64,000 nucleotides of DNA from Paraescarpia echinospica (GCA_020002185.1 CM034537.1:12196538-12260537), one strand, 5' to 3'; shown: positions 22,204 through 34,924, counted from the stretch's first letter. The notes: a model not told the origin generated them from the letters alone. Numbers and translations: made by a program.

Positions 22204-22805
22204 GATACCACGTGATCGCCTAGCTCATTAAAATTTCATTTTCCGCGGGAATCGCTTCACAGACGGGCTTAAAATCGAATTTATGCTACAAATGTATTTT
22301 TCTGTATTTGTTTAATGTTGTCAAATGTTACATACAATGTTAAACTTTGTGTACACATGGAAAAAGGATTTTAGCTAATGCCTTATTTTTATTTCCTTTA
22401 AGTGTTATAGGTTTAATATGTTAGTCTTATTATTTCATCACATTTGTTTCTCCACTAGAAAAATACGCATTTACGAATTGCACGACTTTGTGGCGTATTA
22501 ATTTCTTGTGTATGGTGGATTTTGCAAGGTGTGTACAAATGCGCCAAGTGTAAGCGTTATCGGCGGGATCGTGCATGCCTTCATTTCACGGACGTTTAAA
22601 CGCTGCTGCGAAATGAACTTGTTATGGCTGTGTGTGTGCTTATAACGTGTAACTGACAGAGTCAAATTTGTCCGCAGTCTCCTGTCGGGCGAGACTAAAC
22701 GAATCTGACATATTTGATCGATCTTGCTAGCCGTACATCTTTTTCACAAGTTTAGTTAGTAACGGCCTGCGATGTTTAAGACTGTATTGGTGCCGCGATA
22801 CAGGT
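22204..22805. other. Intergenic, nothing recognised
   Basis: No gene or repeat recognised. Confidence 0.4.
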
Positions 22806-23990
22806 AATAACGACGACAAATCAAACAGGCGACATCAAAAACGTCGATAGATCCAAAACGGCATCAACCTCGCTCAAATCGGCGATATGTCTAGTCAAAA
22901 TGGTGAAAATTGTCAAATCGGCGACACACCCATCCGGCAACAAACTAAATTTATTTTAGGGAAATTATATTCCCTTCGTTTACGGGTCTGAAGGGCGACA
23001 AATTAAATAATTTAAATAAAGGTTACAGTTAAGCATTGTGTCTGGGCCCTTCGTTTTTTAGATATGTCTGTAAAAAATGCATATGTATAAACGTTGACAG
23101 TGTATATTCATTCATATGTGCAAATTAAACAAATACAATGCAAAACATACATCAGCTAGCGTATCACAAAAGGTAATCATAATTATAAATAAAATAACAA
23201 AATTAGAAATTAGTACAATTAACGCTCACACACGACAGCCTTGTGAGGCAACCGCAAATGCCATGTGACAAAATTATATATAAAATGTATAGGATAGTCA
23301 GCGGTTCTTAATCTGTTGTGACCGCAACCCACACTCTAGACGCGGAACCTGCTTGGCGACCGATGCCGCCAAACAGTTAAATTGTGATAAATGGTAAAAA
23401 CAACAGGCATGATATAAATAAAAGACATATGAACACATTGATTAAATTTCCTCTCCGAGCACGGAGGAATGACTAAATAAGCGCCGTTCATTTGATTATC
23501 TACTTAGTAAGAGGACCCCCTTACTTAGAGAGCAATTAAAGATGGTGGATGGGATCGAGAACATCTTCCGATTTCGACATTGCTTGACGGATATTAGTTA
23601 AATATGCTTTATGCTGGTAATGATAAGGAGGCAGACAATTCGATAGACAGTACAATGTGCCTGGACATGTTGATTAATGTTATATGTGTCTGAGAAAGGG
23701 TATTATGATGGCTTCGATATGGAGTAAATCTAAAGCGGCATCGACTTTCGCTCACATACGCTAATCCATTATAACAAGGAATGCAAATTACTGGTTGATC
23801 ACCATTTGGCTGTGTTGCCGTTTTGGCTATGTGTCTGTTTTGGTTTCTCGCCGTTTTGATCAATATTTTTCGCCATCTTGACCAACTAAAGTCGCCGTGT
23901 TTACTCGATGCCTTGTTGCTATTTTGACGAAGATTGTCGCCGTTTTGGTTGTCGTTTTGGATTTGTTGCCTTTTTGACTAGCAGGCTCTA
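22806..23990. mobile_element. Candidate fold-back element with arms of short repeats
   Basis: The left edge (about 22806-22945) is an array of CAAAACGGCGAC-like words (for example GTCAAAATGGTGAAA and CAAATCGGCGAC). The right edge (about 23800-23990) is an array of the reverse complement (GTTGCCGTTTTGG, CTCGCCGTTTTGA, GTCGCCGTTTTGG and others), spaced about 15-23 bp. Inverted arrays of short direct repeats around a 0.85-kb middle match the architecture of fold-back transposons. There is no coding sequence in the middle. A possible hAT end lies inside. Confidence 0.45.
23299..23372 (+). mobile_element. Possible hAT terminal fragment
   Basis: CAGCGGTTCTTAATCTGTTG followed by a GACC..AACCC-rich stretch resembles the 5' terminus of hAT (Charlie-like) elements, which often begin CAGNGGTTCTCAACCT. 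I found no matching right terminus, so this is a fragment at best. Confidence 0.3.
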
Positions 23991-24360
23991 TTGCCGCGCG
24001 ATTGTTTCCTATATACGCTATACGTGTATATAGTTTCAAATCACACACGTTTTCTGTCAAGTGTCCGTGTTAAAAAGAAAACAGAAACAGCCAGGAGAGA
24101 AAGTGAACGAACTCTTTCGAGAACTCGTTTTATCACAAGTCACATTGTTGCCCAAGTAAGTCTCCAAGTGGCGCCGTTGTCGGTACTCTGGACGTCGCCA
24201 CTCGGGCTGCAAGCACAGTCGGTGACACAAGCTTGTTTGTTTGTTTTCCGCTTTTATTTACGTACTTCTTATTTATGGAGCGTTCTTAGAATCTGGCTCT
24301 TAGAATCTCGCGCCGACTAGAACAAAGAGGCGGGCACTGAAGCGTGCCCAACGGTGGCCT
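23991..24360. other. HES upstream region, nothing specific
   Basis: No gene recognised. GC content rises toward the HES promoter. Confidence 0.4.
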
Positions 24361-24413
24361 TTCTCACGACACGAGCGCTCCGAGGCAGTCACGCGTGACG
24401 CCGCTTTCCCACA
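24361..24413. promoter_or_regulatory. Candidate Notch-response module (two CSL sites plus HES sites)
   Basis: Within 53 bp there are two full matches to the CSL/Su(H)/RBPJ consensus YGTGRGAA, both on the minus strand: CGTGAGAA (24361-24368) and TGTGGGAA (24406-24413). Between them lie an N-box CACGAG (24370-24375) and a palindromic class-C site, CACGCGTG (24390-24397), both of the kind bound by hairy/E(spl) proteins. The cluster is about 0.95 kb upstream of the HES TATA box. HES genes are standard Notch targets that repress themselves, so position and content agree. Binding is inferred. Confidence 0.5.
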
Positions 24414-25292
24414 GTTCGACTGCTTGTTCTTGGGGAGCGTGTCAAAGGCTTGCCGAAAGTTTTAAGGCAGTAATGAAATGATAGATCATCGTGTACGTAG
24501 GACCATATCGACATCTCTGCCCACGATCGACGAGTTGAACGGTAGAATTTATTGATGATAATAATTATATACAGTAAAATAATATAGTTAGAAAACAGTT
24601 ATATATCACGCGCGGAGAACATGCATGGTGCTGATGCCCACGGTTTGGTTCTATAGGCATGTTACCTACGCACGTAAACACAGTTCACGCAGAAAGTGCT
24701 TATATTTGTATTCTTACAATCGCCGTATATCGAATCACCCGACAGCAAAGCAAACGAAGGCATTCCGGTCATGTTTTCAAATACAGGAAATAGTAAAATA
24801 AAGTTAATGTTATTTGGTGAAGATGTTTGTGTTGGTGCGCTTTTTATTAATACAATTTATATAGTCCATATCATCCAATGTTGGTAGTGACTTGTATGTA
24901 GTTTGACCAAAAGATCGAGGTAACGAAATGGTAGCGTCTTGTTTGAGTATTGTTGCTCCTACAGTTCTCGCGACGTCGAGCCCCGCTACTTGAGAACCGA
25001 CCCCTAAGCCTTCTACCCGCACGTGCGTCGCTCGACTGTCAGCCAACCAGTCAACCATTAGCTTTATTACGGGGCCAGGGGCGGTGGTGCGGGGGGTGCG
25101 GGTTGACACGCTCGCTCCAACAGCAGTGGGAGCGAGCGCGTGGCTCGCACAATGCTGCTGTCACCAACAACGTGGCAGGCAGACGCCGCCAATGTCCTAC
25201 ACGGTCGCGTCTTGCTAATGACTCGCTTAGCCCCGCCCCACACACGGCCGCGCGCATGCCTGAGCCGTCGCTCCGGGAGACGACGCCTGCTG
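24414..25292. other. HES 5' flank; CpG-rich from about 24950
   Basis: The left part is AT-rich. From about 24950 the sequence is CpG-rich and holds further HES-type sites: CACGTG at 25020-25025 and CGCGTG (reverse of CACGCG) at 25137-25142. Open frames on both strands here are a by-product of base composition. Confidence 0.5.
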
Positions 25293-25350
25293 ATTGGTCG
25301 GCCAATCGCCGCCGAATGCCATCACAGGAGCTAGGCGCCGCGCGTATAAA
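25293..25350 (+). promoter_or_regulatory. HES core promoter: two CCAAT boxes and a TATA box
   Basis: An inverted CCAAT (ATTGG, 25293-25297) and a direct CCAAT (25302-25306) lie about 40-50 bp before a TATAAA at 25345-25350. Transcription would be expected to start near 25370-25380, giving a 5' leader of about 50-75 bases before the coding start. An ATG at 25369 opens a four-codon frame; whether it is in the mRNA depends on the exact start. Confidence 0.6.
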
Positions 25351-25431
25351 TTCCAGCACACGACAACCATGCGTCACATTTAAACGCGCCAACAGCCAAG
25401 CGAGTTACAGAACGAGGATTTTACAGTGGTT

Positions 25432-27619
25432 ATGCTAGCGGACACAATGGATCGGTCGGAATGCTGCAGTCCTGGGATTTCCAGTGCACAGCTACGTAAG
25501 GTGAGAACCATTGCATGTGTACTGTTGCCGTGTGTTGTGTATCGGACGGTGCTGCTTAATTCTGGCTTTCATATTGCTGTAGACACTAGAACTTAGAAGT
25601 GTGGTGAAACGTAGCAGATACTGTGTTTGGTGCTACAGCTGTATACTAACATGCATGGGAAAGTAACACATGCTATCGACAAAGATGGCAGTTGGGTGTT
25701 CTTGTGTAACGCATGGCTTCCATGCAACAATATGTCGTTGTATGCTTATCAAATGAATGTGCATGCTTAACCATTTAGTTAACATTGGCTTTACGGTTAC
25801 CGTACATGAAATATTTGTTTTCCACATACATAACACGCATGTGGAAATGTTATGAAAATGTATCGGTGCCTTACCCGGTATCGATGACCGTGAAGTGGGG
25901 GCTTGGTATCAATCGCTCCCGCATGATAACGATTTGCATACGTTGCAATAGTAAAGTAATTTGAGAGTTAAACATATAATTCGAAATCGTGCTTTGTTTA
26001 TCATGCATACTTTGTGAAATTAACATTTCCCTTCACTGGTGTTTATTCCTGGATTCAGATGAAAGGGAGTGGGTTGGGTAACCGGGGTCATATGTCAAAG
26101 TCCAGTCCAACAATTTGGGTTCAGGTTTCAGTGAGATAACTTGTTTAAATTACCCCTGTTGACGCCGGTGTCGTCACATCTCCCTTGAGCCTCCCACTGA
26201 TCACACGTGGCCGGACCAAGTGGACAACCGTCAGGAAGCTGCTGTTTTATGTCCGTTGTTGGTCTTCTATGACGTCATCGGGGACCCCCAGCGGCGCCAT
26301 TGTTTATGCGCATCTAATTTAGCATCTGGTGTAACTTGTGTCGTTTCCTTCATTGCAGATCAGGAAGCCTTTGATCGAGCGTAAGCGACGAGAACGAATT
26401 AACGAGTCGTTGAATCAACTGAAGACTTTGGTTCTGGAGGCGCTCAAAAAAGATGTAAGTATTATGAAACGACATTGTACGATTGGCGTGCAGACACGCG
26501 GCTCATTCTCTGAACGGTAAAATAAAATACTGTGTTTACAGTTGTGACTGAGTGGGTAGTCGTCAGATGGCGCTGCCAATATGGCACAATACCTGTACAG
26601 GCACGATGGGCATTGTTAATTTTGTAAATCCACAAGTTGGAATAATTGCCATTGTATCACTAATATACCAGCAGCAGCTATGCTATGGCTTGTCGGTTTA
26701 TTGTATACATTATTCCAAACGATACGTTAATAATTATTACGTATAAACATTGTTAATGTTACTGTGTCAAATAACTAAAACACTAACCGCTTGTGCGTTA
26801 TCAGATAACATTATGTTCTAGTAGTTAGTAGTTTCCATAACATGAATTGCAGTTACTCCGAGTAATCCAAATAATATTTATCGTTGGTAGTATACAGGTG
26901 TTTTGGTATAGAGTGCTCTAGTTGCCCAACTAAGCACTTATCGCAATCTACACTGCAGCATTGTAACGTTCCATTCTATTTGTTTGCAGGAGTCGAGCTG
27001 TACAAAAATGGACAAGGCCGACATCCTCGAGCTGACGGTGCAGCACTTGCAGTCGATGCAACAGCGACACCGACAGACGAAGTACGCGGCCGGCTACGAG
27101 GAATGTGCGGGCGAGGTGACCCACTACATGAGTCGCACCCCGGTCCACCCAGACCTCTCCGCCCGTCTCATGCAACACCTCGATGGGCAGATGATGAAGG
27201 AGAACCGAACCCCAGCCACGTCCCCTGGGCGGGTGATGCCGGCGTGTCCGTCCCCCGCGTATGGCGTTCCGTGCACGACGCAACTATCGTCTCTACCGGG
27301 ACTTTGCTACGTCGCAGCGACACCCATCGGACTTACGGCGCACCACGAAGCAGCAGCGCCTTACAGCGGATCCCGGACGCCGTCTCCGTTGTCCGGACGA
27401 GTTTCGCTTCAGGCTGCCGGACATCGGCCGCAGAACACTCGCACGTCCAGTCCACTCATTGCAGATGATGTTCCCGATACGGACTACGAACGGTTGAGTG
27501 CCACTGGACCACACTCCAGGGCTTTGAACAGTTCGCTTATTTCTTCTGTTCCTGCGCTGCCATTGAGTACGCTTGCGATGAATCAGGAGGAAGAATCGTC
27601 TGTTTGGAGGCCGTGGTGA
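25432..27619 (+). CDS. HES: HES-family bHLH-Orange transcriptional repressor (hairy/E(spl))
   Basis: Three coding exons, 25432-25500, 26359-26454 and 26990-27619, are joined in phase 0 at GT/AG introns (GTGAGA..TTGCAG and GTAAGT..TTGCAG), giving 264 residues or 259 from the second ATG. Exon 2 encodes the basic region and helix 1 ([15 protein letters not shown], then [17 protein letters not shown]), with the proline in the basic region that marks HES proteins. Exon 3 opens with loop and helix 2 ([16 protein letters not shown]), then an Orange domain ([17 protein letters not shown].. to ..LMQHLDGQM), a Pro/Ser/Thr-rich linker, and ends exactly in WRPW before TGA. WRPW recruits Groucho/TLE. The family binds N-box and class-C E-box DNA in the nucleus as dimers and represses proneural and other targets downstream of Notch. 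The second ATG (25447, ACAATGG) has a stronger Kozak context than the first. The exon-2 boundaries match conserved HES introns. The exact orthologue (HES1/2/4 versus E(spl)-like) is not resolved. Confidence 0.95.
25501..26358 (+). other. HES intron 1
   Basis: 858 bp, from GTGAGA to CATTGCAG. It contains a CACGTG E-box at 26204-26209. No other gene is seen inside. Confidence 0.9.
26455..26989 (+). other. HES intron 2
   Basis: 535 bp, from GTAAGT to TTTGCAG. It interrupts the bHLH between helix 1 and the loop. No feature recognised inside. Confidence 0.9.
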
Positions 27620-28190
27620 CATGCGGGGCATGGGGACACTAGAGCCGAGGTGACACTCAGACTGTGGTGACACTCGTGGTATCATAAACGCGTGAACAGT
27701 TCACACCTCAAAACACTGGCACGACCTAATGGTGGGTCGAACACTACAACGGACGTGTTTTAACCCATGGAATTGTGTCTATTAACGCATCCAATTCTGT
27801 TATTGTTTATAATATCAACTGCCGAACGGTATATTATACACCGATGAACACTGTTAACGTCAAATCGATGTCATATCTAGGTATGATATTTGAAAGGATA
27901 AACGTTGACAAATAGTGAGACTGTGTGCGTGCGTGTGTGTGAAATACATCGAAGAAATGAGACATGAAAGCTCACTTGTACTATTGTGAATCTTTAGCGA
28001 TTGTATATTTTAAATTAGAAAGACGCATGAACTTCCTGTTTCCGACCGATGTGATATCTGCTATAAACGGTGTGATGACTACGACGTTTATGTACGACGG
28101 TGTGAATGCATCTCCACTTGTACAGATATATATTTTATTTATTCAATGATAATGCTGCGATAATAAAAAGTGTAAATAGTTCACAAAATG
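27620..28190 (+). promoter_or_regulatory. HES 3' UTR and polyadenylation signal
   Basis: An AT-rich stretch follows the stop. A canonical AATAAA at 28162-28167 would place cleavage about 10-30 bases further on, for a 3' UTR of about 560-580 bases. ATTTATT words near 28135 resemble the AU-rich elements common in unstable mRNAs such as HES transcripts. Confidence 0.55.
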
Positions 28191-29760
28191 GTACGTTGTG
28201 TATAAAAACAATATTTTAATACATACAATCTGGCCTCATGATTGGTCGTGCAAATCTCGACAATGGTTGATACCTGATAATGCACCAGATGCAGTCATCC
28301 AGATAATTACAAGCTACACACACTTTTAATACGTGGACACATTTTTGTAGGTCTACGCTCTGCCGTTTGGAACACATTTCACAAGTTAATTTGCAAAACC
28401 TATGTGTGTTAGGGACAAAGAAAGATTTGTGAAGTTTCCACATATAGATAAATTTCTATTATGTAACGGCTCGAGATATAATCCATCGACAGTAATAACT
28501 CGGCAAGAAAAGATTCTTATATTACACTACGTGACAGAAGAGTCTATCACCACAAATACATCTATAAATTCAATTTGAGAATCGTCGGGTTGTTGGCATG
28601 CAGCGCTTGCGTTATATGTGACGCTGTCAACGCCGTTGTGTTTAAAATCAAGCCACACATAACATTGACCAATTGTACGTTTCAAGTGGCACGCAATACA
28701 AATAATAAATTTTTTGTTTTATGTTTTCTCTGGACACATTTAAGACGCATACATTCATACGAAAACTCGTTAACCTTGAAGCTGTCGAGCGGTTTTTCAA
28801 CTGTGACCAGGTCATAAATGATTTCGTTCGGTATCTGTAAAGGTGTGATATTCGTTGACATAGATTCCTTGGTCGGGTCCTAATTGAGTTTTCTTCCCAG
28901 TGTGAATACACACATTTACATTAAGATTATGATGATCAGATGATCAACGTACAATTTAGTTTCTTACTACAGTGATGGCCAAACTGTATATGAACAAATA
29001 TTTTTGGCACATTAAATGCGGCGTGACTGAAAGCTATATAAGAGAAATCGAGGAACGACCAAGGCTGCTGTACAGGGAGGTGAAATGTGAAGTGTTTTAA
29101 GCAGACCCGAGGACTAAATACAGCGTAATACGAGAACTTCACATACTTTACCATGTCATGTCAACGCAGGTCACGTAAAATAATCAAAGAGGGCTAGCTT
29201 CAGTGCCGACTACATATCTGTGCTGGGAACACTTGCTGGAGACTTGGAACACGGCTATATAATATGCTTATACAATTCAATTATATTATAATGTCTTTAT
29301 TTCCCCGAGAACATGTATCACGACATGAACACATTTTCAAAATAGGAACAACACAAGACATGGCAAAATACCTGTACTTCAGAACTATTTAAAGCTAAGA
29401 TGCAACACGTGCGAATTACCGCATCAGCTGTATAATAGTTTGTTGCTCTCGAAATGCGTCAGAGAAAGCAACAAGCTTCTCATCGATGACTACGTCAGCG
29501 CTACAGTTTCTTTTAATGTCAAATTTTAGACTATTATGTCACACCCACGCGTCATCACATGACGTAGCATAACGGTAGCTTTTTTGAAGTGTTTACTAAA
29601 CACTGTGGCTGTAAGCTTATGCATGTATCTGTGTAGTATATTGGCAAGACGCCAGTGGGCATGGTGACTCATACGGTTTAATGTTTTTAGATAATTGACG
29701 AGATTACTCTGAAATTAATTAAGTGATTTACAAGATGCTTAGATTTCGCGAAATTCTTCT
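28191..29760. other. Intergenic, nothing recognised
   Basis: Only short frames without domains on either strand. Confidence 0.45.
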
Positions 29761-29774
29761 TTAAAAACCTAGCC

Positions 29775-29990
29775 AACGCAAGGAAACGTGTAAGTACTTA
29801 TATAGCGTGGTTATCCTGTCGTTGGTACTGCTCAAAGGCGGTTTACATTTCATCCCCTGGCAGACCAGTTGATTTCTTAGGAATCTGCTAAGTTGCACCA
29901 CAATCTTATTTTCAATCTGTATATTGTATCTTTGCAACTGAAATAAACTTATTATTATTATAATTACTATCAATACTATCTAAACTTATA
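29775..29990 (+). repeat. SINE-like fragment
   Basis: The block has GTACTTATATAGCG and CTCAAAGGCGGTTTACATTT words and ends in an A/T-rich tail with (TTA)n (TTATTATTATTATAATTAC). Words of the type TTATATAGCG and CAAAGCGCTTTACA are, from general knowledge, common in dispersed short repeats of marine animals. No Pol III promoter is clear in this copy. Confidence 0.35.
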
Positions 29991-30041
29991 TGTTCTCTGC
30001 GAAGCATTTCGCCACGCTGCAACCGCTACAAGAATAATACT

Positions 30042-30190
30042 CGTAGGCGTCGAACGTGGTAAAGAGCGGCGTGCTGAGGCCCAAACCCTTCAACTGCACC
30101 CCCTTACCGACATATTAGGGGCTAAACATACGTCAAGCCCACCCACCAAAAATATTGGTTGAGGCTCAACCCCCCGGTTCCGACGCCTGC
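30042..30190. mobile_element. Small MITE with GTAGGCGTCG ends
   Basis: A unit of about 150 bp begins CGTAGGCGTCGAAC and ends in the reverse complement of CAGGCGTCGGAACC. The interior has C-rich and G-poor strings (CAACCCCCCGG, CACCCACC) like widespread animal MITEs with a GGCGTNGGAACC terminus. It has no coding capacity. A target duplication could not be fixed. Confidence 0.4.
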
Positions 30191-31398
30191 GATATTCGTT
30201 CACAAGAATCCACTGTAGCCAGGTACTCTCGCGTTCATATTAATGAACTGAGGCAACGAGATGTCAACGATGTTGCCCATGCTTCAACATTGCAACGATA
30301 TGATTCAAACAAGAACTGTCACGATTGAGAGTCCGACTTTCTACGCTAGAGCGCCTCACAATATAATATGTTTTATCGATGGTACGCTATGCCTGCGTGC
30401 TTGTCGCTACAAATTCCGGAACAATGCCACATTAAGGATGCATATAATTCCTCCTTCGGCACCTGCATCATTTGCACAACGGAACACCCCCGGGGTTGGG
30501 GCAACCCGCACCGACATGCATGAGCGCGCACGTGCGCACGTGCGAGCCCACACTGTCCCGCGGCGACGGAGGCGCGCGCTCTGAGCAGGATCTTAATGGC
30601 ATCCGATGTCTTCTTCAAATTAGAAAACTAGTTACTGCGCACGGGAATATAGTGCTTAATGGGGCGACAACACAGCATGCCGGAAGGCGTGTCCACCTGA
30701 TCACTTGATGATTTCTTAACGATCGAAACCTTTCTCGGTGTACCATCGTAAAAACATTATCTCCTTTTTTCGCCGAACGACTGCTGACGCTGGGAACGGA
30801 ACACTAAACGAGAGGGGATTTAATTCAAATGGAGCTATATGTCGATTTCTATGCCCGCCCAGTGTGGGGCGGTTTTGGGGCGCGCGAAACGTTTCAACCG
30901 TCATCACCGGAAGTCAGTTCAAATCAAACCGGAATCATTCCTGTACACGTTGGTGGGCAGTCGGTGTATGGGAATTATCAAACTAATTACTAGGTGTCAG
31001 TGACGCGTTATCGAGATACAACTTGTGCGCGTTGGCGGGCGGCCGATGGATCTGAATCACCCGGCCAATTATTGGGTGTCAGTAACTCTTTATCGAGATG
31101 AAACTGAGTATTGTCCACGCGAATGAAAGAAGTCAAGCATGGTCGTGCGTTGCAGTTTGCGTTTGTTCAGGTGCCAGTTTTTGCATTGATGTCTTCAAAG
31201 AGACGTGGCAACGCTTGTGTAGGGTTGCAAGTCATTGACAAACAATTACATATCTAAGTATACATACTCTAGCTGTGGGTTCAGAAGCGGAAGAAGTTTG
31301 AGGTTTCGTCGTAGTCTGGGTATTCATTGCCCCATATTGACTTACCTGATAGTGTCGAATAACAATACGGCTTGGTTGGTCGTACACACCTAAAGGCA
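30191..31398. other. Intergenic, nothing recognised
   Basis: No gene recognised. A CpG-richer patch with repeated GCGCACGTGCGCACGTGCG lies at about 30520-30580. Paired words TAATTAC/TAATTATT plus GTGTCAGT recur at about 30980 and 31067, a weak duplication. Confidence 0.35.
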
Positions 31399-31600
31399 TC
31401 CATGGGCGGATCCGGCATCTGTGGAATCTGCCCTATGCATGGGTGGGCCCAAGAGATGGATGCTTGTTATGACAGTCTGCACTTCTTTCTGTCATTTCTT
31501 CTTCTTTCCTTCTTATTTTTCATCATCATCTTCTTCTTCTACTACTACTACTACTTCTTCTCCTTCTTCTGTTTCATCCTATATTTTCGTTTTCCTCCGA
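31399..31600 (+). repeat. Possible hAT-end fragment followed by CTT/CTA-rich tract
   Basis: CATGGGCGGATCCGG at 31400 resembles the left terminus of the MITE at 10070. It is followed at about 31487-31570 by pyrimidine-rich (CTT)n, (ATC)n and (CTA)n runs. No right terminus is visible. Confidence 0.35.
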
Positions 31601-32029
31601 TATATAAATGTTCTCAACAAAATGATTAATCACTCACTATATAAATAAAGATTACCAAATCTAAAACGATTCTCTATAATTATAAGGCGGCTACACATTT
31701 GCCTCCTATACGTGATGTTTACTTCTGGCATATACATCATCTACAGGTAGAAATAAGCAACGATCTAGTGTAGCTTATAGACAATTTACACAGTCCACAG
31801 GTGAAAGGAAGCAAGTATATGATGTCGACGTATTCAAAGTATACCAGCTAAACTCAAAAAAATACACATTGTAATTCATTAAGAAACATGTGAGTTGTCA
31901 TTATGGTAACTTATGTATAGTTCACGTTACTTGATACTACAACGCCCGATCTGTCGCCATGTATAATAGTGTCGCGGTCTGCTGTATAGCATATCTGCTA
32001 TATACTACATATTTCATAGAGGCGCGTTC
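31601..32029. other. Intergenic, nothing recognised
   Basis: No gene or repeat recognised. Confidence 0.4.
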
Positions 32030-32165
32030 GCGCTGTGCGTGCGTATGTGAGTGCGTGTGTGCGTGTGTGTGCTTGCATGCATGCATGCGTACGTGTATAT
32101 ATGTGTGCGTGTGTGTGTGCGAGCGTGCAATACTTGTGTGCGAGTGTGTGTGCACGTGAGTACAT
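32030..32165. repeat. Impure (GT)n/GCGT-rich microsatellite
   Basis: Alternating purine-pyrimidine DNA (GTGCGTG, GCATGCATGCATGC, GTGTGTGTG). The His/Thr and Cys/Val frames across it are artefacts. Confidence 0.85.
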
Positions 32166-32989
32166 GTTTGTCTGTACCTATCTTCATAAAGTATACATGG
32201 GTATATGAGTGTATGCATGAGTCCATGAGAAATATCATCACATAGTCACACTCTCTCCATATCTGACCACTTCCAAGAGTCATGTATGTTAATTACGTCG
32301 TCGGCATTCAAGAGAAACGTCAACACCGCTCGTTGACAGTTTCTCATAAGGAGCCTCCGTGGTTGCGCCGTCTTCGTCACAATAACAATACGGATGACGT
32401 AACGACGGGAAGATGCCTTTACTCTCCGTCTGCTGACGTACGCTCGCACTGTCTCCAAGTGTTAAAAAGGGACATCTCTCCGACGCGGTTACGTCACCAA
32501 GTGTCTTACGTAATCGTACTATATTTAGGCAGTGTCATAAGATAGACACAATCGAAAAGGGAAGGGTCGCTTTGTTGAGTGTTGAGTAGTGCCGTTGAAA
32601 ATCAGTCAGCCGGGGCGTTGTCTCCGGGGAAGAGGCAATGATCTTTTGTAAGTTTTTTTTATTCTACAAAGACATTTCACAAGGACACTCTTCAGTCGTC
32701 TATGAAGCGTAGAACAAAAGTATGTTTCATTATGTAATTGTTAGAGTGCTTCAACATAATAAAGTATTGAAGCTAGACAGAGCTAGATATAATGAAGAGA
32801 ATTCACGTGAGAGCGATGTCCTTCTCATTATATAGATTAAACATGCACGTTTGAGTTGAGCGTTTTTAAATAGTATTCCATTGGTTGCGCCATATGCAAC
32901 CAAACGTATCTCATTTGGAGGAACATGCATGTCTGATCGTCGCTCTTTCAGTTAAGAGACCGGGGTTTGGGTCTTCTGCCTGCAGTGAT
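32166..32989. other. Intergenic, nothing recognised
   Basis: Only short frames without domains. Confidence 0.4.
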
Positions 32990-33295
<306 letters not shown>

Positions 33296-34919
33296 CCGTC
33301 GTACGCCAGTTTGCTGTCGTTTTCCAGGTGCTAACGTTTTATCGTAGTCGCTGTCTGACTTTATATTTTTCGGAGAGGCATAATTGTTTTTATACAAATA
33401 CAAGATATATATATATCATGCTGTAAAATGCGAAGCGGTTTGAGTGGAAACCGCTTTATGAAAGAATTTATGTATTATTTATGATACAATTGTAGCGGAT
33501 TAAACTGTTATTTATCAACATAACGTTTTGAAAGATTAACACGTTTAGATATTGCATTACTTGTCACTGTAGGTGTAGACGACAGTCTTTAAAATGGGAT
33601 TGAATGTTTATTATTCTGCGTACATAGTTGTACCCGCGTCTTATTTGTCTTGTGTTGTGGGGAGAAGGCGAATTTCATAACCTTTAGGGGGAAATAGTTA
33701 TGTTGCGAAAATCGGCTGCATCTTCGACGAACAGCTGGCAGGGCCGGAGCGAGGTATAGGCATGGTTACGTCTTTACGTGCGCCTGTAACTCGTCTCCTG
33801 GCCCCGCATGACAATGACACGCACCTGTTGTCACGCTAATGTGACGTCGCCACGAATGGCGTCTACGCGCGCTGACGTAACCGCGCACAAATTACCCCAA
33901 TCTGGTTATCATGGCGCTGATGTTTGGATTAATACAGCGTGACGCGTAATGGCCAATTCGGTAGTGTTCGGCGACGTCGGCCCGCGCTAATTTGTGCTGG
34001 GTAAGTGCTGCACGGGGCGGGACGGGGCCGCTGATGACAGTCATCGACATTCACTGCCGCGTCAACGACTGCGGAGAAAGTCCCGTAAACCTGTTGTGGC
34101 GGGATGCATGGGGAGTCTGCAAGAATTTGTCAAGTAGAGGGAGTTGTGGAGAGGGGGGAAGGGGGTGAACAGTACCAGTGAAATTAATATCTTTACGTAA
34201 AGGACTTCTGATCGAGAACGTCTCGTGTCAAACAGGTTTAAGCTGTTCAATACCAGTAGATGCACAAACATATATTAAAACAAGGAATACTTTAAAAAAA
34301 ATACTGTATGCATGAATGTAAATATATAAATACGACATTAGCTCCTGTTCTGATTATTTATATTATGTAAATGTATCTACATATTAGAACGACTACGTAT
34401 GTGGTGGATCGCTACACATGTAACAGTGTATCATGATTTTTTCAGTTCACTCTGCCTCCCGTCACCAATTTGACTTCGTTCAAGACTTCCATCCTAGTTT
34501 CAGTTGTCTTTTTTATAAAGTTTCTTTCGCCAGGTTTATCTCTGAGCGACCAGCTTTCCGCTCACGTAAATAACGTTGTCCAAGTAATAATTGTTGCAAT
34601 GTCGTGTCGCATTTGTGTGGATCCGACCAAAACGAAGAATAATTAAAACTATTTGATGAAGAATAAGAATGAATTGAGACAACTAGCAGTGTCCAATAAC
34701 GATATTATAGACCTATACATAACGGTAACCATATATAGCGTTCTTATTTGTTTGTAAAAGTAAACACACTATTTCACCGTAAGGTCTCCAGTTGAAAGGA
34801 ACATCCGCTTGAAAGAAACAACTTTGAAATCATCGTTCCGGCCTGCACTCTTATGTACCCATTGATATAATACACACCATGTATATGGAATGTGTTGGCC
34901 AAGACCCAACGAGTTCCTT
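33296..34919. other. Intergenic; candidate regulatory block at 33700-34060
   Basis: No gene recognised. The 33700-34060 block is CpG-rich against AT-rich flanks and packs CAGCTG, CACCTG, TGACGTC and several TAAT-type words, as regulatory elements often do. Assignment is by composition only. Confidence 0.3.
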
Positions 34920-34924
34920 ATTGC

